Below are positions 9,557-16,070 of a stretch of DNA of 64,000 nt, one piece after another. The notes below the pieces were generated by a model that worked only from the letters and a program-made list of their open reading frames with translations, was not told where the DNA came from and made no database searches. The DNA is from Streptomyces sp. NBRC 110611 (lineage in GTDB: Bacteria; Actinomycetota; Actinomycetes; Streptomycetales; Streptomycetaceae): the NCBI RefSeq assembly GCF_001590865.1, contig NZ_BBUY01000005.1:310001-374000 (forward strand), in the 5' to 3' direction. Position 1 is the stretch's first letter. Each line of letters begins with the position of its first letter. The translations under genes were made by a program, and so were the position numbers.

Positions 9557-9810
9557 CCGACCGCGACCCCGGCGACGTTGCCCTCGAACTCGAACGCCTG
9601 AGAGGCGCCGTCGAGGCCGGGTTCGCCCGCGTCGACGGCGCCCTCGCCCTACTCGTACAACGGTCCGACCAGACCGACCGGCAACTCGCCGACCACGAGC
9701 AACGCCTCGACGCCATCGAGCGTCGCCGCTGGCCCCTGCCCAGCATCGCCGCCCTGGTCGCCGTCGCCGGACTGCTGCTGACCCTCTGGCAGGCCACCAC
9801 CGCCCATTAA
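9553..9810 (+). CDS. Second small lysis-region membrane protein (coiled coil plus one TM helix)
   Basis: GTG start overlapping the previous stop by four bases; 85 residues. The N-terminal ~60 residues are a heptad-rich, charged coiled coil (VALELERLRGAVEAGFARVDGAL), and the C-terminus is a single hydrophobic helix (SIAALVAVAGLLLTLW) ending at the last residues. The layout resembles XhlA-type hemolysin/holin accessory proteins. Together with the preceding gene it probably forms a two-component holin or a holin/antiholin pair. The function is inferred from topology and position. Confidence 0.6.
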   Translation: MTDRDPGDVALELERLRGAVEAGFARVDGALALLVQRSDQTDRQLADHEQRLDAIERRRWPLPSIAALVAVAGLLLTLWQATTAH

Positions 9811-9816
9811 CACAAC

Positions 9817-9857
9817 AGCGCCCCCACCTCCGGCTATGCCGGTCGTGGGGGCGCCTT
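9817..9857. terminator. Bidirectional terminator ending the phage lysis operon
   Basis: A GC-rich inverted repeat pairs CGCCCCCAC near 9819-9827 with GTGGGGGCG at 9846-9854, separated by a short loop with a second small stem (CCGG...CCGG). It lies between the convergent lysis genes and the DUF397 gene, so it can serve both. Confidence 0.75.
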
Positions 9858-9870
9858 CGTCATTGGTGAC

Positions 9871-10086
9871 TCAGACAGGGAACTTCACGCCCTTAACGGC
9901 GTCGACGAACGACGACCAGGACGACGCCGGGAAAGCCAGCGCCGGGCCGTGCGGGTCCTTGGAGTCACGGACAGGGACGACGCCGCGCGAGGCGACGAGG
10001 TTAGCGGCTACCTCCACACAGGTGCCGCCGTTGTCGCTGTAGGAGGACTTGAACCAACGGGGAGATTCGGGGGACTCGGTCGTCAC
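9871..10086 (-). CDS. DUF397 domain protein, partner of the adjacent XRE regulator
   Basis: 71 residues, beginning with RWFKSSYSDNGGTCVEVA and containing VRDSKDPHGPAL, the hallmark of DUF397. DUF397 proteins are small actinomycete-specific partners encoded next to XRE/DUF5753 regulators; the Streptomyces WhiJ and BldB families are the studied members. The start overlaps the end of the XRE gene by four bases, so the two are translationally coupled. Known WhiJ-type pairs form a repressor module in which the small protein relieves repression. That role is inferred here. Confidence 0.92.
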   Translation of the reverse strand: MTTESPESPRWFKSSYSDNGGTCVEVAANLVASRGVVPVRDSKDPHGPALAFPASSWSSFVDAVKGVKFPV

Positions 10087-10919
10087 GGGGTGCCCTTTCG
10101 CAACTGCTCGATCATGGCCACAGACGCCGCCTGGGACAGCGATTCGGCCTGTAATTGATGGTAAGCCGTCAGCATGGGCATCACGGAGGCGCTGTCTCGG
10201 TCTAGGTGTCCCTGAGCTTGAGACTCGGCGTAAAAGATCAAGGACCGGTCCGGCATCATCAAGAGGTTGACGGGCAGGTTGAGCGTACGGCGCGCCCCTA
10301 TCTCGTACGGCGCCACCTGTAGCAGCGTGTTCGGCATCTCCGCAAACTCGATCAGACGCGCCAACTGAGCGTCCATGACAGAAGGGCCGCCGACCGGCCG
10401 ACGGATGCAGCTCTCATCCATGGTCACAAACACCATGGGTGGCCGGGACCGCACCAGCACCGCTTGCCGCTCCGCTAGGAACGAAATGCTTTCCTCCGCC
10501 TGTTCAGGCGTGATGGCACCCCGCCGTACGGCGCTGTCCGCCAGCTCTCGTGCGTACTCCGGCGTCTGCAACAGCCCGGGGATGATGCCAATCTCAAACT
10601 GTCGGATCTCCACCGCCCGACCCTCGTACTTGACGTACTCCGGGAAGCCTTCCAGCAGGCTGCCGTGTTTGATCTCGCGGTACTCACGCTCGAAGGCGTC
10701 GGCTGTGCCGACGAGTCCGAACGCTACGTCTACGGCTTTTGAAAAGCGGGAAGTTGGAAACTTTTTGCCATTTTCGACGCCTGAGATGTGCACGGACGAG
10801 TAGCCCATGCGTTCGGCTAGATCCGCTTGGGTCCAGCCACGTTCCTTGCGCAGCCTGCGTAAGCGCGCTCCGTAGGCTGCCTGCGGTGATGCGTCCGGGT
10901 TCAATTCGTTCTGGTTCAT
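10083..10919 (-). CDS. XRE-family transcriptional regulator (DUF5753, WhiJ-like)
   Basis: 278 residues. An N-terminal helix-turn-helix lies at about residues 15-70 (YGARLRRLRKERGWTQADLAER, with GYSSVHISGVENGKKFPT as the recognition region). The large C-terminal DUF5753 domain includes IRQFEIGIIPGLLQTPEYAR. ATG start with GGAGAGG upstream. It is a paralogue class numerous in Streptomyces and linked to development and secondary metabolism. The gene contains a TTA leucine codon (10152-10154 on the plus strand), so its translation should need the bldA tRNA. It is divergent from the small-gene run starting at 11025, and an inverted repeat lies between them. Confidence 0.92.
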   Translation of the reverse strand: MNQNELNPDASPQAAYGARLRRLRKERGWTQADLAERMGYSSVHISGVENGKKFPTSRFSKAVDVAFGLVGTADAFEREYREIKHGSLLEGFPEYVKYEGRAVEIRQFEIGIIPGLLQTPEYARELADSAVRRGAITPEQAEESISFLAERQAVLVRSRPPMVFVTMDESCIRRPVGGPSVMDAQLARLIEFAEMPNTLLQVAPYEIGARRTLNLPVNLLMMPDRSLIFYAESQAQGHLDRDSASVMPMLTAYHQLQAESLSQAASVAMIEQLRKGTP

Positions 10920-10934
10920 CGCCTCTCCGTCAAC

Positions 10935-10951
10935 TTAGCTTCCATAGCTAG
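10935..10951. promoter_or_regulatory. Inverted repeat between divergent XRE gene and small-gene run
   Basis: TTAGCT at 10935-10940 and AGCTAG at 10946-10951 form an imperfect palindrome about 15 bases upstream of the XRE start. Its position suits an autoregulatory operator for the XRE protein. No binding has been shown; this is inferred from symmetry and position. Confidence 0.4.
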
Positions 10952-11024
10952 GACGTTGATTCATCCCCAGGATGCCGCCACTCTGAACCTCCCCGGTAGT
11001 GGAAGCACTACGGAGAGGAGCCCC

Positions 11025-11216
11025 ATGCTGCCACGGAACCTTGAACAACAGCGCAAGCCCGGACCCGCCGCGCAGCTCCCCCCGGCGGAGTGCGACGTGT
11101 GCCGATCGCTGGTGCACGAACGGCAGTTGGCCGAGGCGCGCGGGGACTGGCACAAGGTCTCTGACCTCAACACCGAACTCAAGAACCACCCGCACGTGAA
11201 GCGGGGACAGCAGTGA
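11025..11216 (+). CDS. Small protein with CxxC, unknown function
   Basis: The ATG at 11025 has a GGAGAGGAG site just upstream; the frame is open to 10956, but that start has no site and would overlap the regulatory region. It has 63 residues, is hydrophilic and carries one CDVC pair and a conserved-looking ERQLAEARGDWHKVSDLN segment. Similar small proteins are often found divergent from XRE/DUF397 pairs in Streptomyces; their function is unknown. Its stop overlaps the next GTG. Confidence 0.7.
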   Translation: MLPRNLEQQRKPGPAAQLPPAECDVCRSLVHERQLAEARGDWHKVSDLNTELKNHPHVKRGQQ

Positions 11217-11419
11217 TCGCCCCATGGGTGCCGTCCCCGGGCGTGCTGGTCAAAGACACGCGTAGCGGCCGGGTCGGTGAGGCGGTGGGCTGGGAGGCCG
11301 GAACGGTGGCGCTGCGCCCGCTGGTAGGCGGGGACACGTGGTACACGGACGAGTACCGGCCGCCGAATGAGCTGGACCGAGTTCGCGCCCGCGTGGCCGG
11401 ACGGAGGCGTCGAGCATGA
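11213..11419 (+). CDS. Small protein of unknown function
   Basis: GTG start overlapping the previous stop (GTGA); 68 residues. It has a compact beta-rich composition (GVLVKDTRSGRVGEAVGWE, TVALRPLVGGDTWYTDEYR) that could form a small SH3- or KOW-like barrel, and a basic Arg-rich tail. It is the second gene of a tightly coupled run of three. No family recognised with confidence. Confidence 0.7.
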   Translation: MIAPWVPSPGVLVKDTRSGRVGEAVGWEAGTVALRPLVGGDTWYTDEYRPPNELDRVRARVAGRRRRA

Positions 11420-11640
11420 GCGGCTACCAGGAACGGCCCGTAGAGCTGCCGTTGCCGTACCGCGAGAAGGACCTCGACCCTGCCCCGGTCCCCGGCTGCA
11501 AGACGTGCGCAGCAGAGGCTGAGGAACGCTACCAGGCCCGTGCGAAGAAGGAATTCGGGTTAGCCGCCATCTCCAGTATGAAGATCGCTGAGCATGTGCG
11601 GTTCGGCTCCCACAACGACACCCCCGAGACACCCGGCTAG
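11416..11640 (+). CDS. Small protein with CxxC and a TTA codon, unknown function
   Basis: ATG start overlapping the previous stop (ATGA); 74 residues. It has a CKTC pair followed by a charged helix (AAEAEERYQARAKKEF) and a polar tail. A TTA codon lies at 11560-11562, suggesting bldA dependence. It is the third gene of the coupled run. The CxxC-plus-helix pattern resembles that in the first gene of the run, so both may bind metal, but this is only suggestive. Confidence 0.65.
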   Translation: MSGYQERPVELPLPYREKDLDPAPVPGCKTCAAEAEERYQARAKKEFGLAAISSMKIAEHVRFGSHNDTPETPG

Positions 11641-11706
11641 CCCATGGCCGGGTGCGCTCCCCATAGAGGGCCCAACCATCCTCCCGGCCCCATGAGGAGC
11701 GCGAAC

Positions 11707-11743
11707 GGTCGCCCAGTACTCATGGTCCGTGTACTGGGCGACC
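11707..11743 (+). terminator. Perfect 13-bp hairpin after the small-gene run
   Basis: GGTCGCCCAGTAC at 11707-11719 pairs perfectly with GTACTGGGCGACC at 11731-11743 around an 11-base loop. It lies 67 bases after the stop at 11640 and before the next start. No U-run follows, which is usual for Streptomyces terminators. It could also act as an mRNA-processing or protein-binding structure. Confidence 0.6.
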
Positions 11744-11823
11744 GCCACACCCCCGTCCCCTTCCGAGTGTTCCCCCTGACCCGGCAAGGGGGCGGGTCCC
11801 ACCACCAAGTGAGGAGAGTTGCG

Positions 11824-12048
11824 ATGCCACGGCGCGCGTCTGAGGAAACGAGGAGGGCCAGAGAATCCGTGATTGCGGAGAGAGGCCACGTGATCCAGCA
11901 GTACCGTCAGGGCGCGTCCATGGCCCAGATTCACCGTGCCTACGGCCACCCCGGCGAGCACTGGCTTGCGCGACAGTTCGACGAGTGGCAGGAGCCGAGA
12001 GGGACGGCCATCGGTCGCGGACCGGTGACCAGAAAGGGCGACCAGTGA
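11824..12048 (+). CDS. Small basic protein with possible helix-turn-helix
   Basis: The ATG at 11824 follows a GAGGAGAG site; the frame is open to 11644, but the upstream part covers the hairpin and is not protein-like. It has 74 residues and is strongly charged. The segment VIQQYRQGASMAQIHRAYG has the spacing of a short helix-turn-helix as in resolvase C-termini, followed by PGEHWLARQFDEW. It may be a small DNA-binding protein. Family not recognised. Confidence 0.6.
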   Translation: MPRRASEETRRARESVIAERGHVIQQYRQGASMAQIHRAYGHPGEHWLARQFDEWQEPRGTAIGRGPVTRKGDQ

Positions 12049-12100
12049 CAGGACGTGGGGCTCCAACACATCACTGTGCCCCCGCCGTCCAACAGGTCAC

Positions 12101-12310
12101 ATGAGCCACGACAGCCCAGAACACAAGATCACCGCGTGCCACCGATGCAACGCCGACGCGCACGAGAAGGCCGAGAAGGAGCGCGAGGAACAGCAGCGGC
12201 GCGAAGAGGACGCCTTATCCGCCCGTCTTTTCGTGGCAAAGGTTGCTGTTGGCCTGGTCGTGCTCATCATCTGGGCTCTCCTGATGGCGGTGTTGTCGCG
12301 CATCGGCTGA
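12101..12310 (+). CDS. Small tail-anchored membrane protein with CxxC
   Basis: ATG start; 69 residues. An N-terminal ACHRCNAD pair is followed by a highly charged helix (EKAEKEREEQQRREED), then one C-terminal transmembrane helix (VAVGLVVLIIWALLMAVL) and a short SRIG end. It should sit in the cytoplasmic membrane with its N-terminus inside. It contains a TTA codon (12215-12217). It lies 71 bases before the radical SAM gene. Because of size and position it is one candidate substrate or partner of that enzyme, but no leader-core pattern is obvious. Confidence 0.65.
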   Translation: MSHDSPEHKITACHRCNADAHEKAEKEREEQQRREEDALSARLFVAKVAVGLVVLIIWALLMAVLSRIG

Positions 12311-12381
12311 GCCCGGAACCCTAGCCCCCGTCCCAACAAGGGGCGGTAAGCAAGTGCCGAAACTCACTCCATGGAGGAGCC

Positions 12382-13395
12382 ATGAACGCGTTAGCCCTTC
12401 GGCCGGTGTTCGTTTGGCTGGAGATCACGGGACTCTGCAACCTGAAATGCCGCCACTGCTACGCCGACTCGTCCCCGCAGGGTGATCACGGTGACATGAC
12501 AGATGGCGACTGGTTCCGGGTCATGGACGAGCTGAAAGTCCTAGGCGTCCGGGATGTGCAGTTCATCGGCGGGGAACCGACCCTCCACCCAGGACTGCCC
12601 GCTTTCATCCGGCACGCCCTCAAGTGCGGCATGCGGGTTGAGGTCTTCTCGAACATGACCCACATCCGGGACGAGGTCTGGGAAGTCCTCCAACTACCCA
12701 ATGTACGGGTGGCATTCAGCTACTACAGCGACACGCCCGAGGATCACGACGACGTGACGGAGAATCGCGGGTCTCACGCCCGTACGCGCGCCAACGTCGA
12801 CAAAGCGCGGGAACTGGGCATCGAGATGCGCGGCAGCGTGATCAACGTCCTACAGGCGCAGCGGGGGGACTACGCGTCACACGAGCTGTTGCAGCTCGGC
12901 ATTCGCGATGTGCGAACAGACGGCATCCGTCCCTTCGGCAGGGGCGCACAAGGGGCGACCCCATCGTTAGGGCGGTTGTGCGGACGCTGCGGACGGGGAA
13001 AGTTCGCGATCTCCCCGCGCGGAGAGGTATGGCCGTGCGTGTTCGCCCGCTGGATGCCCGTCGGCAACGTCCACACTCAAAGCCTCACGGACATCTACGA
13101 CGGCGACGAAATGCGCAACGTGCGTGGTGTGCTCGAAGAGGCGTTCCCGCACACAAAGGCGCAGCCCAGTAGCTGTCTGCCCGACATGTGCACACCGAAC
13201 TGCAATCCCTCCTTCGAAACCTGCAACCCGCAACTAGCCTGCGTGCCTGACGCTCAGTGCGGCCCCACCGGCAGCAACGGGGATGGAGACGGCGGAGAGG
13301 GGAGCGGGAAACGCATCACTGCGCAGCCAGTACGAATGTCGCCACGCCGATCCGTCAGGTACCACAATCCCGGCGTCTCAGATACCGACTGCTGA
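12382..13395 (+). CDS. Radical SAM protein with SPASM-like Cys-rich C-terminus
   Basis: ATG start after GGAGGAGCC; 337 residues. The radical SAM [4Fe-4S] ligands are C19, C23 and C26 (CNLKCRHCY), with GGEP at 63-66 for SAM binding. C200, C203 and C219 are placed like SPASM/twitch ligands, and a further six Cys lie at 265, 270, 274, 281, 287 and 293. The final ~45 residues are low-complexity and polar. SPASM proteins often modify peptides or proteins by forming C-C, thioether or related bonds. The substrate here is unknown; small proteins lie just upstream. Two TTA codons (12391 and 12967) mark it as bldA-dependent. A hairpin follows the stop. Confidence 0.9.
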   Translation: MNALALRPVFVWLEITGLCNLKCRHCYADSSPQGDHGDMTDGDWFRVMDELKVLGVRDVQFIGGEPTLHPGLPAFIRHALKCGMRVEVFSNMTHIRDEVWEVLQLPNVRVAFSYYSDTPEDHDDVTENRGSHARTRANVDKARELGIEMRGSVINVLQAQRGDYASHELLQLGIRDVRTDGIRPFGRGAQGATPSLGRLCGRCGRGKFAISPRGEVWPCVFARWMPVGNVHTQSLTDIYDGDEMRNVRGVLEEAFPHTKAQPSSCLPDMCTPNCNPSFETCNPQLACVPDAQCGPTGSNGDGDGGEGSGKRITAQPVRMSPRRSVRYHNPGVSDTDC

Positions 13396-13422
13396 CGCTC
13401 GCACCCACTCCTGCCAGTGATT

Positions 13423-13459
13423 CCCGCCCGTACGCCAGTGATCAAGGTGTACGGGCGGG
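13423..13459 (+). terminator. Terminator after the radical SAM gene
   Basis: CCCGCCCGTAC at 13423-13433 pairs with GTACGGGCGGG at 13449-13459, giving an 11-bp GC-rich stem with a 15-base loop, 28 bases after the stop. The next gene therefore probably has its own promoter. Confidence 0.65.
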
Positions 13460-13504
13460 TAGCGTGACGGCGCCCAATCAGCACGCACCACGGGAGCACC
13501 GCGC

Positions 13505-13870
13505 ATGAACGACTCAGCCGTGATCACGCTCTATCTCGCCCGGCGCGACGCGTACGCCGCATTCCTCAACGCTGTGGACGAGGAGCGGACCGTGATCTGG
13601 CACCGCGAAGCCGGACGGTACGAGACCGACGCGGCAGCCATTGCTGCTATCGACCGGGTCTATGACGTGACCCGCGCCCGGTTTAACGTCATCGACCTTG
13701 AAGGCGTGGGCCCGGTGAAGGAGGGGCGCGCGCTCGTGGAGCGTCTAGCCGACATGGAGAAGGGCGACCCCAAGCAGCCGGCCTGGGCCGACTTCAAAAA
13801 GGCCCGGGAGGATTTCGTGAGCGCGGCAAGCCGGTATCTCCAGGGCCTCATCCCTGAAGCTCGAAGCTGA
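13505..13870 (+). CDS. Conserved-looking protein of unknown function
   Basis: ATG start with a weak GGGAG site; 121 residues, soluble and mostly helical (VITLYLARRDAYAAFLNAVDEE, AAAIAAIDRVYDVTRARFNVI). No signal peptide, membrane helix or metal motif. The protein looks like a four-helix bundle that could pair with another cargo product, but I do not recognise the family. It is the last plus-strand gene before the prophage junction and is followed by a strong terminator. Confidence 0.7.
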   Translation: MNDSAVITLYLARRDAYAAFLNAVDEERTVIWHREAGRYETDAAAIAAIDRVYDVTRARFNVIDLEGVGPVKEGRALVERLADMEKGDPKQPAWADFKKAREDFVSAASRYLQGLIPEARS

Positions 13871-14051
13871 CCTCTCCAGGCTGGCCTACCGGCGAGCACC
13901 GCCCCGGTACTGCCCCGCGGCGACACCTCACCGAGGCACTCACTCTGAAGAATTCCATGGGTTGTGACCCATCCGGGTTACTCAGCGTAATCTGTACGGG
14001 TCCGTCCGGGCCTGTTCCTTCGCATTACACGGCCCGGTCGGACAACCCATA

Positions 14052-14085
14052 GGGGGCGCCCCGCCGGCCAGCAGAGGGCGCCCCC
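14052..14085. terminator. Terminator between convergent cargo genes
   Basis: GGGGGCGCC at 14052-14060 pairs with GGCGCCCCC at 14077-14085, followed by CTTCT. It lies between the plus-strand gene ending at 13870 and the minus-strand EamA gene ending at 14111, so it may serve both. In the 180 bases before it I see no gene. Confidence 0.7.
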
Positions 14086-14110
14086 CTTCTATCTCAAGAG
14101 CCCTACACCG

Positions 14111-15094
14111 CTATCCCACACTCTCCTCCGCCCCAGCAACGCCCGACGTCGACCGCGCCTGACCTCCCGACGCCACCACCGTCGACGCCGCGCCCGCCCT
14201 CCTGCGAGACCGGGACACGGCAACACCAGCCAAACAGAGCAGACCGCCAAGCAGCGTCAGCCAGCCCGGCACCTCACCCAGGAACACCCACGACATCACG
14301 ACCACCAAACCCGGAGCCGCGTAGGTAGTCGCGCCCATCTTCCCCGCCGTCGTCCGCGACAGCGCAAAGGCCCACGTGCTAAACGCGATGGCCGTCGGAA
14401 AGACCCCGAGATATACAACGTTCAACGTCGCCGACACCGGTGCCTGAGTCATCTGCGAGACGAACTGACCGGAAAAGGGGAGGCAGACCAAAAGACCAAC
14501 AAGGCAACCAAACGTCGTCACCTGCAACGGCGACGCATGCCGAAGAGCCGTCTTTTGAAGCACCACGCCCACCGCGTACGTCACAGCAGCCAGCAGGCAC
14601 AGCAAAACCCCCAGCAGCGTGGCAGCCCCGCCGCCGGTCATAGACAGCCCGACCACCACAGCACCGGCGAATGACACCGACATGCCCGCCATCAATCGAG
14701 GCGGGAACCCTTCTCTAAGAAGCCATCCGCCGAGCAGCGCAATCAGAATCGGCCCCACATTGACCAGCATCGCCGCCGTGCCCGCGTCGACCTCATGCTC
14801 ACCCCAATTCAGAGCGATCATGTACGCGCCGAACCAGAGCACACCACAGCCGACGATGCCCGGCCACGCCTTACGGGGCGGAATGCCGCCCCGCCGAACA
14901 AGAAGCACGACACTCAGTACCACCGCAGCCGCAAGCAGACGCCCGAACGCCAATGCGCCCGGCCCGAAATACTCAGCTGAGCTGCGGATCGATACGAACG
15001 CCGATGCCCACAGCACCACGGTCACAGACGCAGCCACGAGGGCCGGAACGTCAACTCCGCCCGCTGCCGGCCCTCGCCCGAAACGTCGCTTCAC
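14111..15094 (-). CDS. EamA/DMT-family transporter (prophage cargo)
   Basis: The GTG at 15094 with a GAGGGGAG site is the likely start; the frame is open to 15253, but the extra 53 residues are polar and unlike the family. It has 327 residues and about ten transmembrane helices as two EamA repeats. Recognisable parts are VTVVLWASAFVSIRSSAEYF at the start, EVDAGTAAMLVNVGPILIALL in the first repeat and GATTYAAPGLVVVMSWVFLGE in the second. DMT permeases export amino acids, toxins or other small metabolites; the substrate cannot be told. It lies beside the attachment junction, on the opposite strand to the rest of the cargo. It belongs to the same superfamily as the chromosomal rarD gene the prophage disrupts. 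Confidence 0.88.
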   Translation of the reverse strand: MKRRFGRGPAAGGVDVPALVAASVTVVLWASAFVSIRSSAEYFGPGALAFGRLLAAAVVLSVVLLVRRGGIPPRKAWPGIVGCGVLWFGAYMIALNWGEHEVDAGTAAMLVNVGPILIALLGGWLLREGFPPRLMAGMSVSFAGAVVVGLSMTGGGAATLLGVLLCLLAAVTYAVGVVLQKTALRHASPLQVTTFGCLVGLLVCLPFSGQFVSQMTQAPVSATLNVVYLGVFPTAIAFSTWAFALSRTTAGKMGATTYAAPGLVVVMSWVFLGEVPGWLTLLGGLLCLAGVAVSRSRRRAGAASTVVASGGQARSTSGVAGAEESVG

Positions 15095-15255
15095 GGCGAC
15101 TCCCCTCACAAAGCACGGTGACGCCCGCGGCCGAGCGTCTCGTCGACCGTAAGCAGACCAGGGGATCACGTCACCCCCGTTTCCACATTTTGGTACTGAC
15201 CAGGCTGGGCGTGATGCGGGGCCGCTCCCATCCTCACCCCTTCTGACCTGCAAAT

Positions 15256-16011
15256 ATGCCCGTGTGTCCTTTAGGGGAGGAGCTCCTCGGCTATTTCATC
15301 AACCCGCTGGTCAGCATCGCCTTCGGCGTCCTCGTACTGCGTGAGCGGCTGCGGCCGCTGCAGTGGACGGCAGTGGGCATCGGCACGCTGGCCGTTGTCG
15401 TGATGACCGTCGCGTACGGCAAGGTGCCCTGGATCGCGCTCGGACTGGCCCTCTCGTTCGCGACATACGGACTGGCCAAGAAGGGCATCAAGCTCGACGG
15501 CATCGAGGGCTTCAGCGCCGAGACGGCCCTCCAGCTGCTGCCCGCACTGGGCTACTTGATCTTCCTCGGTGTGCGCGGCGAGTCGAGCTTCCTCAGCGGC
15601 GGGGTGGACCAGGCACTGCTGCTCGCGGGCTGCGGGGTCGCCACGGCGATACCGCTGATCTGCTTCGGTGCCTCGGCCATGCGGCTGCCGCTGACCGTGC
15701 TCGGGATGATGCAGTATCTGGCGCCGACGTTCCAGTTCGTGCTGGGGCTCACGGTCTTCCACGAGCGGATGCCGCCGGAGCGCTGGGCCGGCTTCGCACT
15801 GGTCTGGATGGGCCTGGCGGTGCTGACCTGGGACGCGCTGCGCACCACGCGGCGGGCACGGGCGGAGCTGGCCGAGGCCGCAGCCCGCGCGAACGAGGCG
15901 ACCGCGGCAGCTACGACAGCGAACGGGCCGGGCCGGGCCGCCGAGACGGTAGGGGCCGCCGAAGCGGCCGTACCCGCCGCCGAGACCGGGGCGCGCCGCC
16001 TTACGCCGTGA
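15256..16011 (+). pseudogene. rarD: 3' fragment of rarD (EamA-family transporter), cut by the prophage
   Basis: The readable protein begins in mid-domain with LLGYFINPLVSIAFGVLVLRE, the conserved centre of RarD, and lacks the first ~90 residues (about three membrane helices). The remaining ~250 residues match RarD in order: LGLALSFATYGLAKKG, FGASAMRLPLTVLGMMQYLAPT, FHERMPPERW. The ATG at 15256 has no ribosome site and its first codons are probably phage sequence. A 12-bp palindrome GAGGAGCTCCTC lies near the junction (15277-15288), the symmetry expected of an att core. RarD in related species is an intact ~300-residue permease, so this copy should be non-functional unless the prophage excises. 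Confidence 0.82.
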
Positions 16012-16070
16012 TGTCCCGGGTGGTTGCGCCGTGACGTCCCGGGTGGCTACGCCGTGATGTCCCGGGTGGT
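16005..16070. repeat. Three 23-bp tandem repeats at the 3' ends of rarD and the ABC permease gene
   Basis: GCCGTGATGTCCCGGGTGGT and near-identical copies begin at 16005, 16028 and 16051. The third copy encodes the permease C-terminus (FTTRDITA) on the minus strand and the first spans the rarD stop. The copies look like a local tandem duplication of the permease gene end. They contain no hairpin of their own, although each has a central CCCGGG. Confidence 0.85.

Larger units (their letters stand above)
1..15285. mobile_element. Right part of a siphovirus-like prophage integrated in rarD
   Basis: A continuous run of phage tail and lysis genes on the plus strand (1-9810) is followed by a regulator and cargo segment (9871-15094). 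Immediately after it lies a rarD gene that starts abruptly in the middle of its conserved protein sequence. The simplest reading is a prophage whose right attachment junction lies between about 15095 and 15290. Head genes, integrase and the left junction are not in the window, so whether it is intact is unknown. The right limit given here is an estimate. Confidence 0.8.
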
